A stretch of 64,000 bases of DNA from an uncultured Pseudomonadota bacterium (GTDB lineage: Bacteria > Pseudomonadota > Gammaproteobacteria > Steroidobacterales > Steroidobacteraceae), in contig CAIPVV010000060.1 of NCBI GenBank assembly GCA_903868595.1, forward strand, positions 1 through 64,000, given 5' to 3'. A program made the position numbers and the translations under genes. How positions within the stretch are numbered: the first letter of the stretch is position 1; each line of letters opens with the position of its first letter. The notes below the pieces were generated by a model. The model ran no database searches, had not been told where the DNA came from, and saw only the letters and a program-made list of their open reading frames with translations. Positions 56,548-64,000 of the stretch are shown piece after piece.

Positions 56548-57162
56548 ATGATACGACTAAATTTGTCGTTGTTGTCGTTGGCCTTCCTGTGGCTGAGCTC
56601 GCCGGTACTGGCGGCCGAAGTCGCTCCACAACTGAACGCGCCCGCTGCCTCACAGGTAAGGGAGGACTATGTAATCGGCCCCGGCGATGTCATTCAGGTC
56701 TTCGTCTGGCGCAATCCCGAACTTACGGTGACAGTGCCGGTTCGGCCGGATGGCAAGGTTTCCACGCCGCTCATCGAGGACATGGTGGCCGTGGGCAAGA
56801 ATCCTTCCGCCCTCGCGAGAGATATGGAGAAGGTGCTGGCGGAATATGTTAAATCCCCGCAGGTAAACGTAATCGTTACTCAACCTGTCAGCGTGTTCAG
56901 TCAGGTGAAGATCATGGGGCAGGTCGTGCGCCCACAGGCGCTGGCTTTCCGCGACGGTATGACAGTGTTGGATGCCATTCTGTCCGTAGGCGGCCTAAGC
57001 CCGTTCGCAGCGGGCAATCGCGCCAAGCTGCTTCGCAACGAGAATGGCCATGCTACGAGCATCCCGCTGAAGCTTCAAAAGCTCCTGGAAGGTGGCGACA
57101 TGACCCAAAATATCGCTTTGAAGCCCGGGGATGTCATTTTGATTCCGGAAACGCGGTTCTGA
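56548..57162 (+). CDS. polysaccharide export protein, XrtA-system type
   Basis: A 204-residue periplasmic/outer-membrane export (Wza-like) protein. A signal peptide (cleavage near LAA-EV) is followed by the poly_export domain (about 40-115: YVIGPGDVIQVFVWRNPELT, VRPDGKVSTPLIEDM) and one SLBB unit (about 120-200), ending in LKPGDVILIPETRF. No lipobox cysteine is present, unlike Wza. Size and gene order match the export protein that opens exosortase A-linked EPS clusters. Confidence 0.88.
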   Translation: MIRLNLSLLSLAFLWLSSPVLAAEVAPQLNAPAASQVREDYVIGPGDVIQVFVWRNPELTVTVPVRPDGKVSTPLIEDMVAVGKNPSALARDMEKVLAEYVKSPQVNVIVTQPVSVFSQVKIMGQVVRPQALAFRDGMTVLDAILSVGGLSPFAAGNRAKLLRNENGHATSIPLKLQKLLEGGDMTQNIALKPGDVILIPETRF

Positions 57163-57165
57163 TCT

Positions 57166-58773
57166 ATGAATGAAATCCTGGAGCGGCTGCTGGATGAAGC
57201 GCGGGGCGCATGGCGATTTCGCTGGACCGGGCTTGCCGTTGCGGCCGTTGCCGCCCTCGGCGGCTGGCTGACCGTCTTCTCGCTGACCGACCTGTACGAA
57301 GCAAAGGCGAGTGTGTTCGTTGATGCACGGACAGCGCTCAAACCGTTACTGCAGGGCCTGACTGTTGAGCAGGATGTGGGAGTACAGCTTAGCTACGTGC
57401 GCCAATCGTGGCTAAGTGGAGCTGAGTTGGAAAAGGTGGCAACGGAATCAGGCATGCTGGATCCGAAGAATACGGATCCGCGCGTCAGGGCGTCCATAAT
57501 CAAGGACCTTTCAGACAAGATTGTGCTCGACAGCCACGGCGGCTATGGACGCGAAGCGGATCGAGATTCTTCCGGGACCACCTATACGTTCAGTTACCGT
57601 GGGCCGGACCGAAAGCTCGCGCTTAGAGTAGTAGATACGTTGGTTACGGCGTTTATCGAAGAAACGCTGGGAGGAAAGCGCAGTGGCACCGAACACGCGC
57701 AACGATTCATCGAGCAGCAGATCCATAGTTACGAGCAGCGTTTGCGCGAGGCCGAAAACCGCTTGGCGGAATTCAAGAAGACCAACCTGGGCTTGATGCC
57801 GACGGAACAGGGCGGCTACTTCACACAGTTGCAAAACGAGATAGACGCTGAAAAGAAGATCGAGAACGACCTTAATCAGGCGATATCGCGTCGTACGGAA
57901 CTCGCCAGGCAGTTGCGCGGCGACGCTGTCATGTCCGCCGCGGGTAGCAGCAATGCACTGGCGGCTGCAGGTGGCGATACCTTGGCCAGGATCAAGGAGG
58001 CGCAGGCACGCCTGGACGAGCTCCGCCTGCGCTTTACCGACAAACATCCGGACGTCACAGCCGCTCGTGCAACGTTGGCGGAATTGCAGGCGCGCCGGGA
58101 TGCGGAGATCGAAAGCCTCAAGCGAGGCGACCTGACCGCGCTGGCAAGCAGCGGTATCGGTAACAACCCCGTCTATCAAAGCATCCAGCTCGCACTGAAT
58201 CAGGCAGATGTCGAGATAGCAGCACTCCGTAGTCAGTTGACCCAGCACCACAGCAAGGCTTCCGAGCTACGTCAACGCCTGGACATCGCGCCCAAGGTGG
58301 AAGCGCAGTACGCGCAGCTAAATCGCGACTACGATATTAACAAAGCGCAGTACACGGCCTTGATGGCGAACTACGAGAAATCCCGCCTCGGCGAGCAAGC
58401 AGACAGCGCCGGTTCTGTTCGCTTCGAGGTGACGCAGGCGCCCACGGCGCCTTACGGAGCTGTCTATCCGGACCGGCCGACCGTGCTATCGGCCATCTTT
58501 GTCGTGTCGTTGCTCCTCGGTCTCGCGGCTTCTTTCGGCCTGCACCTGCTCAACCCGGTGGTAACGTCCCGGCGAAACCTCATGGAGCTCACTAGCATTC
58601 CCATCCTCGGGACGGTTAGCGCGGCATTCCCGCTTGTACGGCACATCCAGACGCGTCGTGAGGCATTAAGATTCGGCGTGGCGGCAAGCGGGCTGCTTGC
58701 CGCCTATGTGCTGGCAATTACAGTTAACTACATAGGGCTAAGGTTCATGCCTGAAGCCCTCTTATCTGGGTGA
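57166..58773 (+). CDS. polysaccharide chain-length determinant, XrtA-system type
   Basis: A 535-residue Wzz/GumC-like inner-membrane protein. The first helix is at about residues 22-44. A large periplasmic coiled-coil region spans about 170-390, with FTDKHPDVTAARATL and the tyrosine-containing LNRDYDINKAQYTALMANYEKSR. The Pro-rich ERPTAPYGAVYPDRPTV-like part precedes the second helix at about 437-460, and a further C-terminal helix is present. It sets chain length and works with the downstream kinase. It starts three bases after the export gene. Confidence 0.88.
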   Translation: MNEILERLLDEARGAWRFRWTGLAVAAVAALGGWLTVFSLTDLYEAKASVFVDARTALKPLLQGLTVEQDVGVQLSYVRQSWLSGAELEKVATESGMLDPKNTDPRVRASIIKDLSDKIVLDSHGGYGREADRDSSGTTYTFSYRGPDRKLALRVVDTLVTAFIEETLGGKRSGTEHAQRFIEQQIHSYEQRLREAENRLAEFKKTNLGLMPTEQGGYFTQLQNEIDAEKKIENDLNQAISRRTELARQLRGDAVMSAAGSSNALAAAGGDTLARIKEAQARLDELRLRFTDKHPDVTAARATLAELQARRDAEIESLKRGDLTALASSGIGNNPVYQSIQLALNQADVEIAALRSQLTQHHSKASELRQRLDIAPKVEAQYAQLNRDYDINKAQYTALMANYEKSRLGEQADSAGSVRFEVTQAPTAPYGAVYPDRPTVLSAIFVVSLLLGLAASFGLHLLNPVVTSRRNLMELTSIPILGTVSAAFPLVRHIQTRREALRFGVAASGLLAAYVLAITVNYIGLRFMPEALLSG

Positions 58774-58776
58774 GCA

Positions 58777-59685
58777 ATGAGCCTAGTCGAACGCGCCATT
58801 GGGAAAATAAAACGGGGCGGTAGCTCCACATCCGCAGGCGCCGGAACTGCCGGAACCGAAGCAGGGGCAGCACTGGGTCCACTGGCGAGCGAGCCGGCCC
58901 CGCCGCAGGCCGGACTTGCGGTGGAATTGCCGACCGCTGCTCCACCGCGAGTCTTGATCGACCGCGATGGTTTGTGTGCTGCGGGATACCTGCCTGAGGT
59001 CACCCAGAATAGGCAGTTCGCGGATCAATACAGAAGAATCAAGCGTCCCCTGACTGCGGCAGTGAAGACGGATAAGGAACCTGCCGTGGGCCATGCACGA
59101 GTCATTCTCGTGACCAGCGCTCTTCCGGGCGATGGCAAGACATTTACCAGCATTAATCTCGCGCTCAGCTTGGCTCGCGAAAAGGATACCTCCGTAGTTC
59201 TTGTCGATGCCGACGCCGCGAGGCCGCAGGTCAGCAGAATATTTGGAGTTGATGCCGAACCCGGTATTACTAACGCGCTCGTTGACCCAAACGTTAATGT
59301 GGAATCTCTGATCCTGCAGACGGATGTGGAAGGGCTATCGATCTTGCCCGCTGGCGAGCGAAGCGATCACGCCAACGAATTGTTCGCAAGTAAGCGCATG
59401 ACTGAGGTCATAACGCGGATTCTGGCTCGGGATCCGCGACGCATAGTGCTGTTTGATTCCTCGCCGCTGCTTGCGGCGACGGAGTCGCGGGTTTTGGCGG
59501 GACTGGCTGGGCAAATATTGCTGGTAGTTCGCTGCGGCAAGACACCGCAGCATGCGGTCTTGGATGCACTCAATCACATCGGATCGGAAAATGCGGTCAG
59601 CCTGATACTTAACGAGGCAAGGCCTAGCCTTGCCGAGGGGTTGAGCGGCTACGGCACGTATGGAGCTTATGGGCATGACGCTTAG
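58777..59685 (+). CDS. tyrosine-protein autokinase, XrtA-system type
   Basis: A 302-residue cytoplasmic BY-kinase. Walker A is SALPGDGKTFTSINLA (about 114-129), Walker A' VVLVDADAARPQ and Walker B IVLFDSSPLL. The C-terminus carries the tyrosine cluster GYGTYGAYG that is autophosphorylated. The N-terminal 60 residues are Ala/Gly/Pro-rich. It controls polymer length with the upstream co-polymerase. Its stop overlaps the next start by 11 bases. Confidence 0.9.
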   Translation: MSLVERAIGKIKRGGSSTSAGAGTAGTEAGAALGPLASEPAPPQAGLAVELPTAAPPRVLIDRDGLCAAGYLPEVTQNRQFADQYRRIKRPLTAAVKTDKEPAVGHARVILVTSALPGDGKTFTSINLALSLAREKDTSVVLVDADAARPQVSRIFGVDAEPGITNALVDPNVNVESLILQTDVEGLSILPAGERSDHANELFASKRMTEVITRILARDPRRIVLFDSSPLLAATESRVLAGLAGQILLVVRCGKTPQHAVLDALNHIGSENAVSLILNEARPSLAEGLSGYGTYGAYGHDA

Positions 59686-61039
59686 CCAACGACGCTGCTT
59701 GTATATCGTTGCCCTGACGATATTACCGATCTGCACCCAAAGCGCTGAATTGGCCTTGAGCGGCGATATTGGTGTCGGCCGAAGCGGAAACGTACAACGC
59801 GTTTCTTCGGGGGGTAGCAGTGACAACATCGAGACGCTGGGCGTCCAGTTCGCGGTGCTGCAGGACTCGGACAGGTACTCCTTGAATCTGCTTGGAGATC
59901 TCGCCGGCTATCGGTACGCAAATCGAACCTACAATGATCAGCTCTCCGGAACTGCCAACGGTTCGGCCGCGCTGCATATCATTCCCGAAGCATTGTCATG
60001 GGTTGTAGAAGATAACTTTGGCCAAGCTCGGCGTGACCTGTTCACAGTGGTAACGCCGATTAACTCCGAAAACATCAACTACTTTTCTACCGGTCCAGAC
60101 ATCAGCCTGCGATTTGACGCCAACATGCGACTCCTGGCGCACCTTCGTTATGGCCGTGTCGACTACGAACTCAGCCCCTATGGGACCGATGATTACGAGG
60201 CGCTAGTTGGTCTCGAGCGAAACCTCAGTTCCTCAAGTACTCTGTCCCTGGATCTTAGCGATCGGCATGTTGTACCTGAGCAGGCTTCCGGCTCTCCGAA
60301 ATACGACAGCGAGAGGGCGTTTATCCGCTACTCAGTGAGAGGTAGCGTGACCACCGCTGGTCTGGATGTTGGTGCGTCTCGCCTAGTCGAATACAACAAG
60401 ACCGATACGGGGCCGTTAATACTGGCAACTGTTACCCGGAAATTGAGCGGATATTCGTCAGTAACGCTTCAGGCCGGGCGTGAATATACGGACGCAGCCG
60501 GGGCGCTGGCGACAACTACCGGTGCGCCAGCTCTCACGGCAATAAGCAATCTGACGGCGGTCGGGGGTAGCGGAGTCCTTGCGATCACGCAATCCGCTAC
60601 ACCATATGTCCATAATTTTGGGCAATTGTCGCTGAACATGGATGGGCTAAGGACGCATGTTCGGTTTGGTTTGTCTGGAGCAGACGACCGGTATCTAGGC
60701 CAAGCTCAATTGGACCGGAAGACATATGCCGCAACGGGCATTGTCACTCGAGCGCTGACGCCGAAACTTACGATTCGTGTCGATGGCAGTTATACGAGAA
60801 ACGAATTCCAAACCAGATCTAATGACTACCGGGAGGCCAGCGGAATACTGTCGCTAAATTGGGCCGTAGGCCGCCTGCTGTCGCTCCAACTGTCAGGTGA
60901 AGAATATCGCTACTCCAGTAGCGGCGCAGGTAACTCGGTAACAGAGCCTAGGGTCTGGCTGAAATTGACGTATGGGCAACGGGCGCTACGTCAGTTTGCG
61001 CCATCCCGCGCGCAGTTTGCCTCGTTCGCAACGAACTGA
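59675..61039 (+). CDS. outer-membrane beta-barrel protein, PEP-CTERM system-associated type
   Basis: A 454-residue protein with a signal peptide (cleavage near TQSA-EL). The mature sequence is made of alternating hydrophobic strands rich in Tyr, Asn and Ser (for example YRYANRTYNDQLSG, LMPY-free turns, LSLQLSGEEYRYSSS), as in large outer-membrane barrels. Such a barrel gene follows the kinase in XrtA EPS loci and is thought to form the outer-membrane exit or anchor. ATG 59675 is preferred over 59660 because the signal peptide then begins normally. Confidence 0.78.
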   Translation: MTLSQRRCLYIVALTILPICTQSAELALSGDIGVGRSGNVQRVSSGGSSDNIETLGVQFAVLQDSDRYSLNLLGDLAGYRYANRTYNDQLSGTANGSAALHIIPEALSWVVEDNFGQARRDLFTVVTPINSENINYFSTGPDISLRFDANMRLLAHLRYGRVDYELSPYGTDDYEALVGLERNLSSSSTLSLDLSDRHVVPEQASGSPKYDSERAFIRYSVRGSVTTAGLDVGASRLVEYNKTDTGPLILATVTRKLSGYSSVTLQAGREYTDAAGALATTTGAPALTAISNLTAVGGSGVLAITQSATPYVHNFGQLSLNMDGLRTHVRFGLSGADDRYLGQAQLDRKTYAATGIVTRALTPKLTIRVDGSYTRNEFQTRSNDYREASGILSLNWAVGRLLSLQLSGEEYRYSSSGAGNSVTEPRVWLKLTYGQRALRQFAPSRAQFASFATN

Positions 61040-61043
61040 GCAT

Positions 61044-61901
61044 ATGATTAATGCGATGACGGTAGACGTGGAAGACTACTTCCACGTCGCCGCACTGTCC
61101 AAGGTCATCCATCCTGACCAATGGGACACGCTTGAATACAGGGTTGAACGATCAACGGATAGGCTGCTTGGCATCTTTTCCGACGCCGGCATTACGGCCA
61201 CGTTCTTCGTCCTTGGATGGGTCGCAAAGAAGAGTCCGCAGCTTGTCAGGGCGATTCATGCGGCCGGTCACGAAGTAGCCAGCCACGGGATGTCCCACAA
61301 GCTTGTCTATAACCAGAGCGAAGCTGAATTCCGCGAAGAAACTCAAGAGTCCAAAGCTTGCCTTGAGGACCTAATAGCAGGACCCGTTCTCGGCTATCGA
61401 GCATCGACATATTCAATCACCAGCCGCTCTCTATGGGCACTCGACGTGCTTCACGAGCTGGGTTTTGAGTACGATTCAAGCATATTCCCGATAAGGCACG
61501 ACCTATACGGAATTCCCGATGCCCCTAAGAGGCCGGGCTACGTGACGACACCCAGAGGGCATAAGATCGTCGAATTCCCTATGTGCGCTGCCAAGCTCCT
61601 TGGGCTCGACGTACCTGTATCGGGCGGCGGATATTTTCGGTTGTTGCCATACCAAGTGACGCAGTGGGGATTGCGCAAGCTCAACAACCATGAGCAGCGT
61701 CCGTTTGCCTTCTATCTCCACCCTTGGGAAATCGATCCAGGCCAACCGCGGATACGAGCCAGCCTGTTGTCACGATTTCGCCACTACACGAACCTATCAG
61801 TCACCGAGCAACGGTTGAGAGTCCTGCTGCGGGAGTTCAAGTTCTCTTCCATGTCTGCTGTCTTGTGCGAACTCGGCCTCCTAGCGCCATCTGCGCGATA
61901 A
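61044..61901 (+). CDS. polysaccharide deacetylase, XrtA-system type
   Basis: A 285-residue NodB-type deacetylase. MTVDVEDYFHV at the N-terminus supplies the catalytic and metal Asp residues; GHEVASHGMSHKL supplies the metal histidines; YRASTYSITSRSLWALDVL and FAFYLHPWEIDP complete the NodB motifs. The DUF3473 tail typical of XrtA-linked deacetylases is present. It would remove N-acetyl groups from the EPS. It lies five bases after the barrel gene. Confidence 0.9.
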   Translation: MINAMTVDVEDYFHVAALSKVIHPDQWDTLEYRVERSTDRLLGIFSDAGITATFFVLGWVAKKSPQLVRAIHAAGHEVASHGMSHKLVYNQSEAEFREETQESKACLEDLIAGPVLGYRASTYSITSRSLWALDVLHELGFEYDSSIFPIRHDLYGIPDAPKRPGYVTTPRGHKIVEFPMCAAKLLGLDVPVSGGGYFRLLPYQVTQWGLRKLNNHEQRPFAFYLHPWEIDPGQPRIRASLLSRFRHYTNLSVTEQRLRVLLREFKFSSMSAVLCELGLLAPSAR

Positions 61902-61903
61902 GC

Positions 61904-63055
61904 ATGCTCGGACTAACCTGCATATTCGCGCTAATTCTGGGCCTATATCCCTTCGTCCTTTACCCGTTCTTCGCAGCGCTTGTAGGGCGTCTGCTATACA
62001 AGCCCATCCACCGTGATAAGACCTATCTGCCTCGCGTTACAATAATAACTGCTGCCTACAACGAAGCGCGTCATATAGAAGCGACTATAAGGGACAAACT
62101 TGCCCAGGACTACCCGCCGAATCTGATCCAGATGATCGTCGTGTCCGATGAGTCGAGCGACGGTACTGACGAGATAGTTAGATCGATACATGCCGAGGAT
62201 GAACGCGTCACTCTTCTTCGCCAGGATCCAAGACAAGGAAAGACCGCGGCACTGAACCTCGCGGTGCCCTACGCGATGGGGGAAATTATCGTCTTCGCAG
62301 ACGCCAACTCTCTTTATCAGCCACACGCCATCCGCGCGCTAGTGAGCAACTTCGCAGATCCGCAGGTCGGCTACGTTTCCGGAAAGATGCAGTACGTGAA
62401 TCCTGACGGATCAGTAATCGGCGATGGCTGTTCCGCCTACATGCGTTACGAAAATTGGCTTCGCGATACGGAAACCAGAATTGGTTCAATTGTCGGGGTC
62501 GACGGTGGGATTGATGCCGTTAGAGCCGAATGCTACCAGCCCATGCGCCCCGACCAGTTGCCGGATTTCGTCTTGCCGCTGTGTGTTGTCGAGAAGAGGC
62601 TGCGTGTAATCTATGAGCCGGAAGCGATCCTGAGGGAAGATGCGCTGAACACACAAGCGTCCGAATATAGAATGCGCGTGCGCGTTGCGTTGCGGGCCTT
62701 CTGGGCACTGTGGGACAAGCGCAATCTTCTGAATCCCATTCGATACGGGATATTCTCCTGGCAGCTAGCCTCCCATAAATGGCTCAGATATCTCGCATTC
62801 ATTCCTCTAACCGTAGCTGCGCTAATCGACTGGGCTCTCGTCGGATCTGGTCCGGTATATCAACTTATGGCTCTCGGCCAGTTGGTATTCTTGGCGCTAT
62901 GGATAATGGCTGCACGAGGCAAGAGGGAAATATCAGGCGTACCGCTGCCCGCACTGTGCCAGTATTTTGCCTTGCTAAACCTCGCATCCGCTGTGGCGTT
63001 CTGGGAATTCATAAACGGCAGGAAGAGGACGCTGTGGCAGCCGCGGCAGGGTTAG
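61904..63055 (+). CDS. family 2 glycosyltransferase, membrane
   Basis: A 383-residue enzyme. One N-terminal helix is followed by a GT-A domain: VTIITAAYNEARHIEATI, VVSDESSDGTDEIV, RQGKTAALNLAV, IVFADANSLYQP (DxD-like), VDGGIDAVR. Three hydrophobic segments (about 290-380) form a C-terminal membrane region. It is likely a polymerising or priming transferase of the EPS pathway. It begins two bases after the deacetylase stop. Confidence 0.88.
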   Translation: MLGLTCIFALILGLYPFVLYPFFAALVGRLLYKPIHRDKTYLPRVTIITAAYNEARHIEATIRDKLAQDYPPNLIQMIVVSDESSDGTDEIVRSIHAEDERVTLLRQDPRQGKTAALNLAVPYAMGEIIVFADANSLYQPHAIRALVSNFADPQVGYVSGKMQYVNPDGSVIGDGCSAYMRYENWLRDTETRIGSIVGVDGGIDAVRAECYQPMRPDQLPDFVLPLCVVEKRLRVIYEPEAILREDALNTQASEYRMRVRVALRAFWALWDKRNLLNPIRYGIFSWQLASHKWLRYLAFIPLTVAALIDWALVGSGPVYQLMALGQLVFLALWIMAARGKREISGVPLPALCQYFALLNLASAVAFWEFINGRKRTLWQPRQG

Positions 63056-63187
63056 CGACCAAAATCGGATAAACGGCCTGATCGAGGTGGTCAGTGGCGG
63101 ATCCTCTGGCAAAGAGTCGATGACAAATCATTTCAACACGACCTACCTATGGCAGCCTGTATTTTCGCATCGTGCCAAGTCGCGGCC

Positions 63188-64000
63188 ATGAGAAAGAAAG
63201 TCTCGATTGTAATCCCCGCATACAACGCTAGCGCCTTCATCGAGAAGGCCATCAACAGCGTGCGCACCCAAACCGCGGAAGCAGAATTCCAGATTATAGT
63301 TAGCGACGACAGGTCCGCGGACAACACGCTGGAAATCGTCAGAGCAATGTCCGAGACCGACCCTCGGATAATTGCTGTTCCGAATCAGAGAGCCAAGGGG
63401 CCATCGGGTGCTAGAAACACCGCGCTGGATGCTGCGAACGGCGATTACATAGCGTTTCTCGACGCAGATGACTATTGGCTTCCCGACCATCTACAAAGCG
63501 CCCTGGATTTTCTCGAAGTCAACAGCAAGATGATTGGCGTCTTCTTTAACTCTAGAATTATCGAACTGGAGACCGGCCAGGTAGTCGGTGACTGGCTGTC
63601 CGCCAGGCGGTCGCCGGGAAGGCTCGGCGAGGAAGTGCTGAACGGAGGCTTTAATCTAATTACGGGAAACCTTACGTTAGCGCTACTGGAGGAGTCCTTT
63701 ATTCATCTCCAGTCGGTGGTGTTGCGGGCGTCCGTAGTGGAGGGCGTTCGGTTCAACGAGACCATTAGATACTCCGAAGATCGCGACTTCATGATACGAA
63801 TTACATCGCCGTACCCTGCGCAGTTGGCCTATCACCTGAAGGAGACCAACGTATATCTGCGGCGCATGGGAAGCCTTACTGCCGCGACAGCAGCGAACGC
63901 GTTGAACACTGTCAAAGATCACATCCGGCTATACCAGTCCTATAGTCAAGGTTTTGGTGGCGACGCGCTGCTACTGGCACCGATATCCCAAAGGCTATAC
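63188..64000 (+). CDS. family 2 glycosyltransferase, 3' end off window
   Basis: At least 271 residues are open to the end of the window. The GT-A fold shows VSIVIPAYNASAFIEKAINSV, VSDDRSADNT, GPSGARNTALDAANG and the DxD-type FLDADDYWLPDH. ISYSEDR-like RYSEDRDFMIRI follows. ATG 63188 is chosen over upstream codons because it starts directly at the first beta-strand. A 132-base gap separates it from the previous transferase. Confidence 0.9.
   Translation, partial: MRKKVSIVIPAYNASAFIEKAINSVRTQTAEAEFQIIVSDDRSADNTLEIVRAMSETDPRIIAVPNQRAKGPSGARNTALDAANGDYIAFLDADDYWLPDHLQSALDFLEVNSKMIGVFFNSRIIELETGQVVGDWLSARRSPGRLGEEVLNGGFNLITGNLTLALLEESFIHLQSVVLRASVVEGVRFNETIRYSEDRDFMIRITSPYPAQLAYHLKETNVYLRRMGSLTAATAANALNTVKDHIRLYQSYSQGFGGDALLLAPISQRLY

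Overview
The window looks like the chromosome of a high-GC gammaproteobacterium. Likely relatives are the Steroidobacterales, Nevskiales or Xanthomonadales, judged from the bioBFHCD order, the ctaCDGE-surf1-ctaA oxidase cluster, the rph/rdgB/hemW and yicC/gmk/rpoZ/spoT/recG neighbourhoods, and an XrtA-type exopolysaccharide locus. Genus cannot be read from sequence alone. No tRNA, rRNA, CRISPR array or complete insertion sequence was found.

Layout. 1-4.8 kb (minus strand): a 5'-damaged carboxylesterase, then a tightly overlapping set of a TAP-like secreted hydrolase and a NatA/NatB-like ABC exporter. 4.8-9.3 kb: mnmG, a ferredoxin, a small secreted protein, a QmcA/NfeD membrane pair and a CBS protein. 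9.9-18.6 kb (minus): trkH-trkA-uvrD, an AI-2E family permease, gloB, dsbA and cyoE. 19.1-24.2 kb: the biotin operon bioBFHCD and a DUF2244 protein. 24.2-30.9 kb: the aa3-type cytochrome c oxidase cluster with its assembly factors. 30.9-35.6 kb: exported accessory proteins, including a class B3 metallo-beta-lactamase-like enzyme, a frameshifted VanZ-like gene and two tandem secreted paralogs. 35.6-43.0 kb (minus): gmk-rpoZ-spoT, an inserted brnTA toxin-antitoxin module with a frameshifted toxin, then ridA-recG-ubiA.

43.1-49.6 kb is an accessory island between gmk and yicC, which are commonly neighbours in related genomes. It holds a Cys-rich secreted protein, a D-2-hydroxyacid dehydrogenase with a signal peptide, a PEP-CTERM pseudogene, a cyclic-di-GMP-I riboswitch ahead of an Ig/FN3 surface protein, a truncated lipoprotein with the same Ig-type domain, a broken pRiA4b ORF-3-like gene, and a small regulator whose start codon lies inside a near-perfect 26-bp palindrome. 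49.6-56.0 kb returns to housekeeping: yicC, a PP2C phosphatase, rph, rdgB, hemW, rpmE and gltA. A DnaA-box cluster lies between hemW and rpmE.

56.5-64.0 kb opens an exopolysaccharide cluster of the exosortase A (XrtA/PEP-CTERM) type: export protein, chain-length determinant, tyrosine autokinase, outer-membrane barrel, polysaccharide deacetylase and two family 2 glycosyltransferases. It runs off the window. Base composition is visibly lower in GC here.

The most coherent biological theme is surface and biofilm control: c-di-GMP sensing ahead of a surface protein, a PEP-CTERM remnant and an XrtA-type EPS locus. Several accessory genes (VanZ-like, brnT, pRiA4b-like) each appear broken by a single-base frameshift, two of them in C or G runs. 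This could be decay or sequence error.
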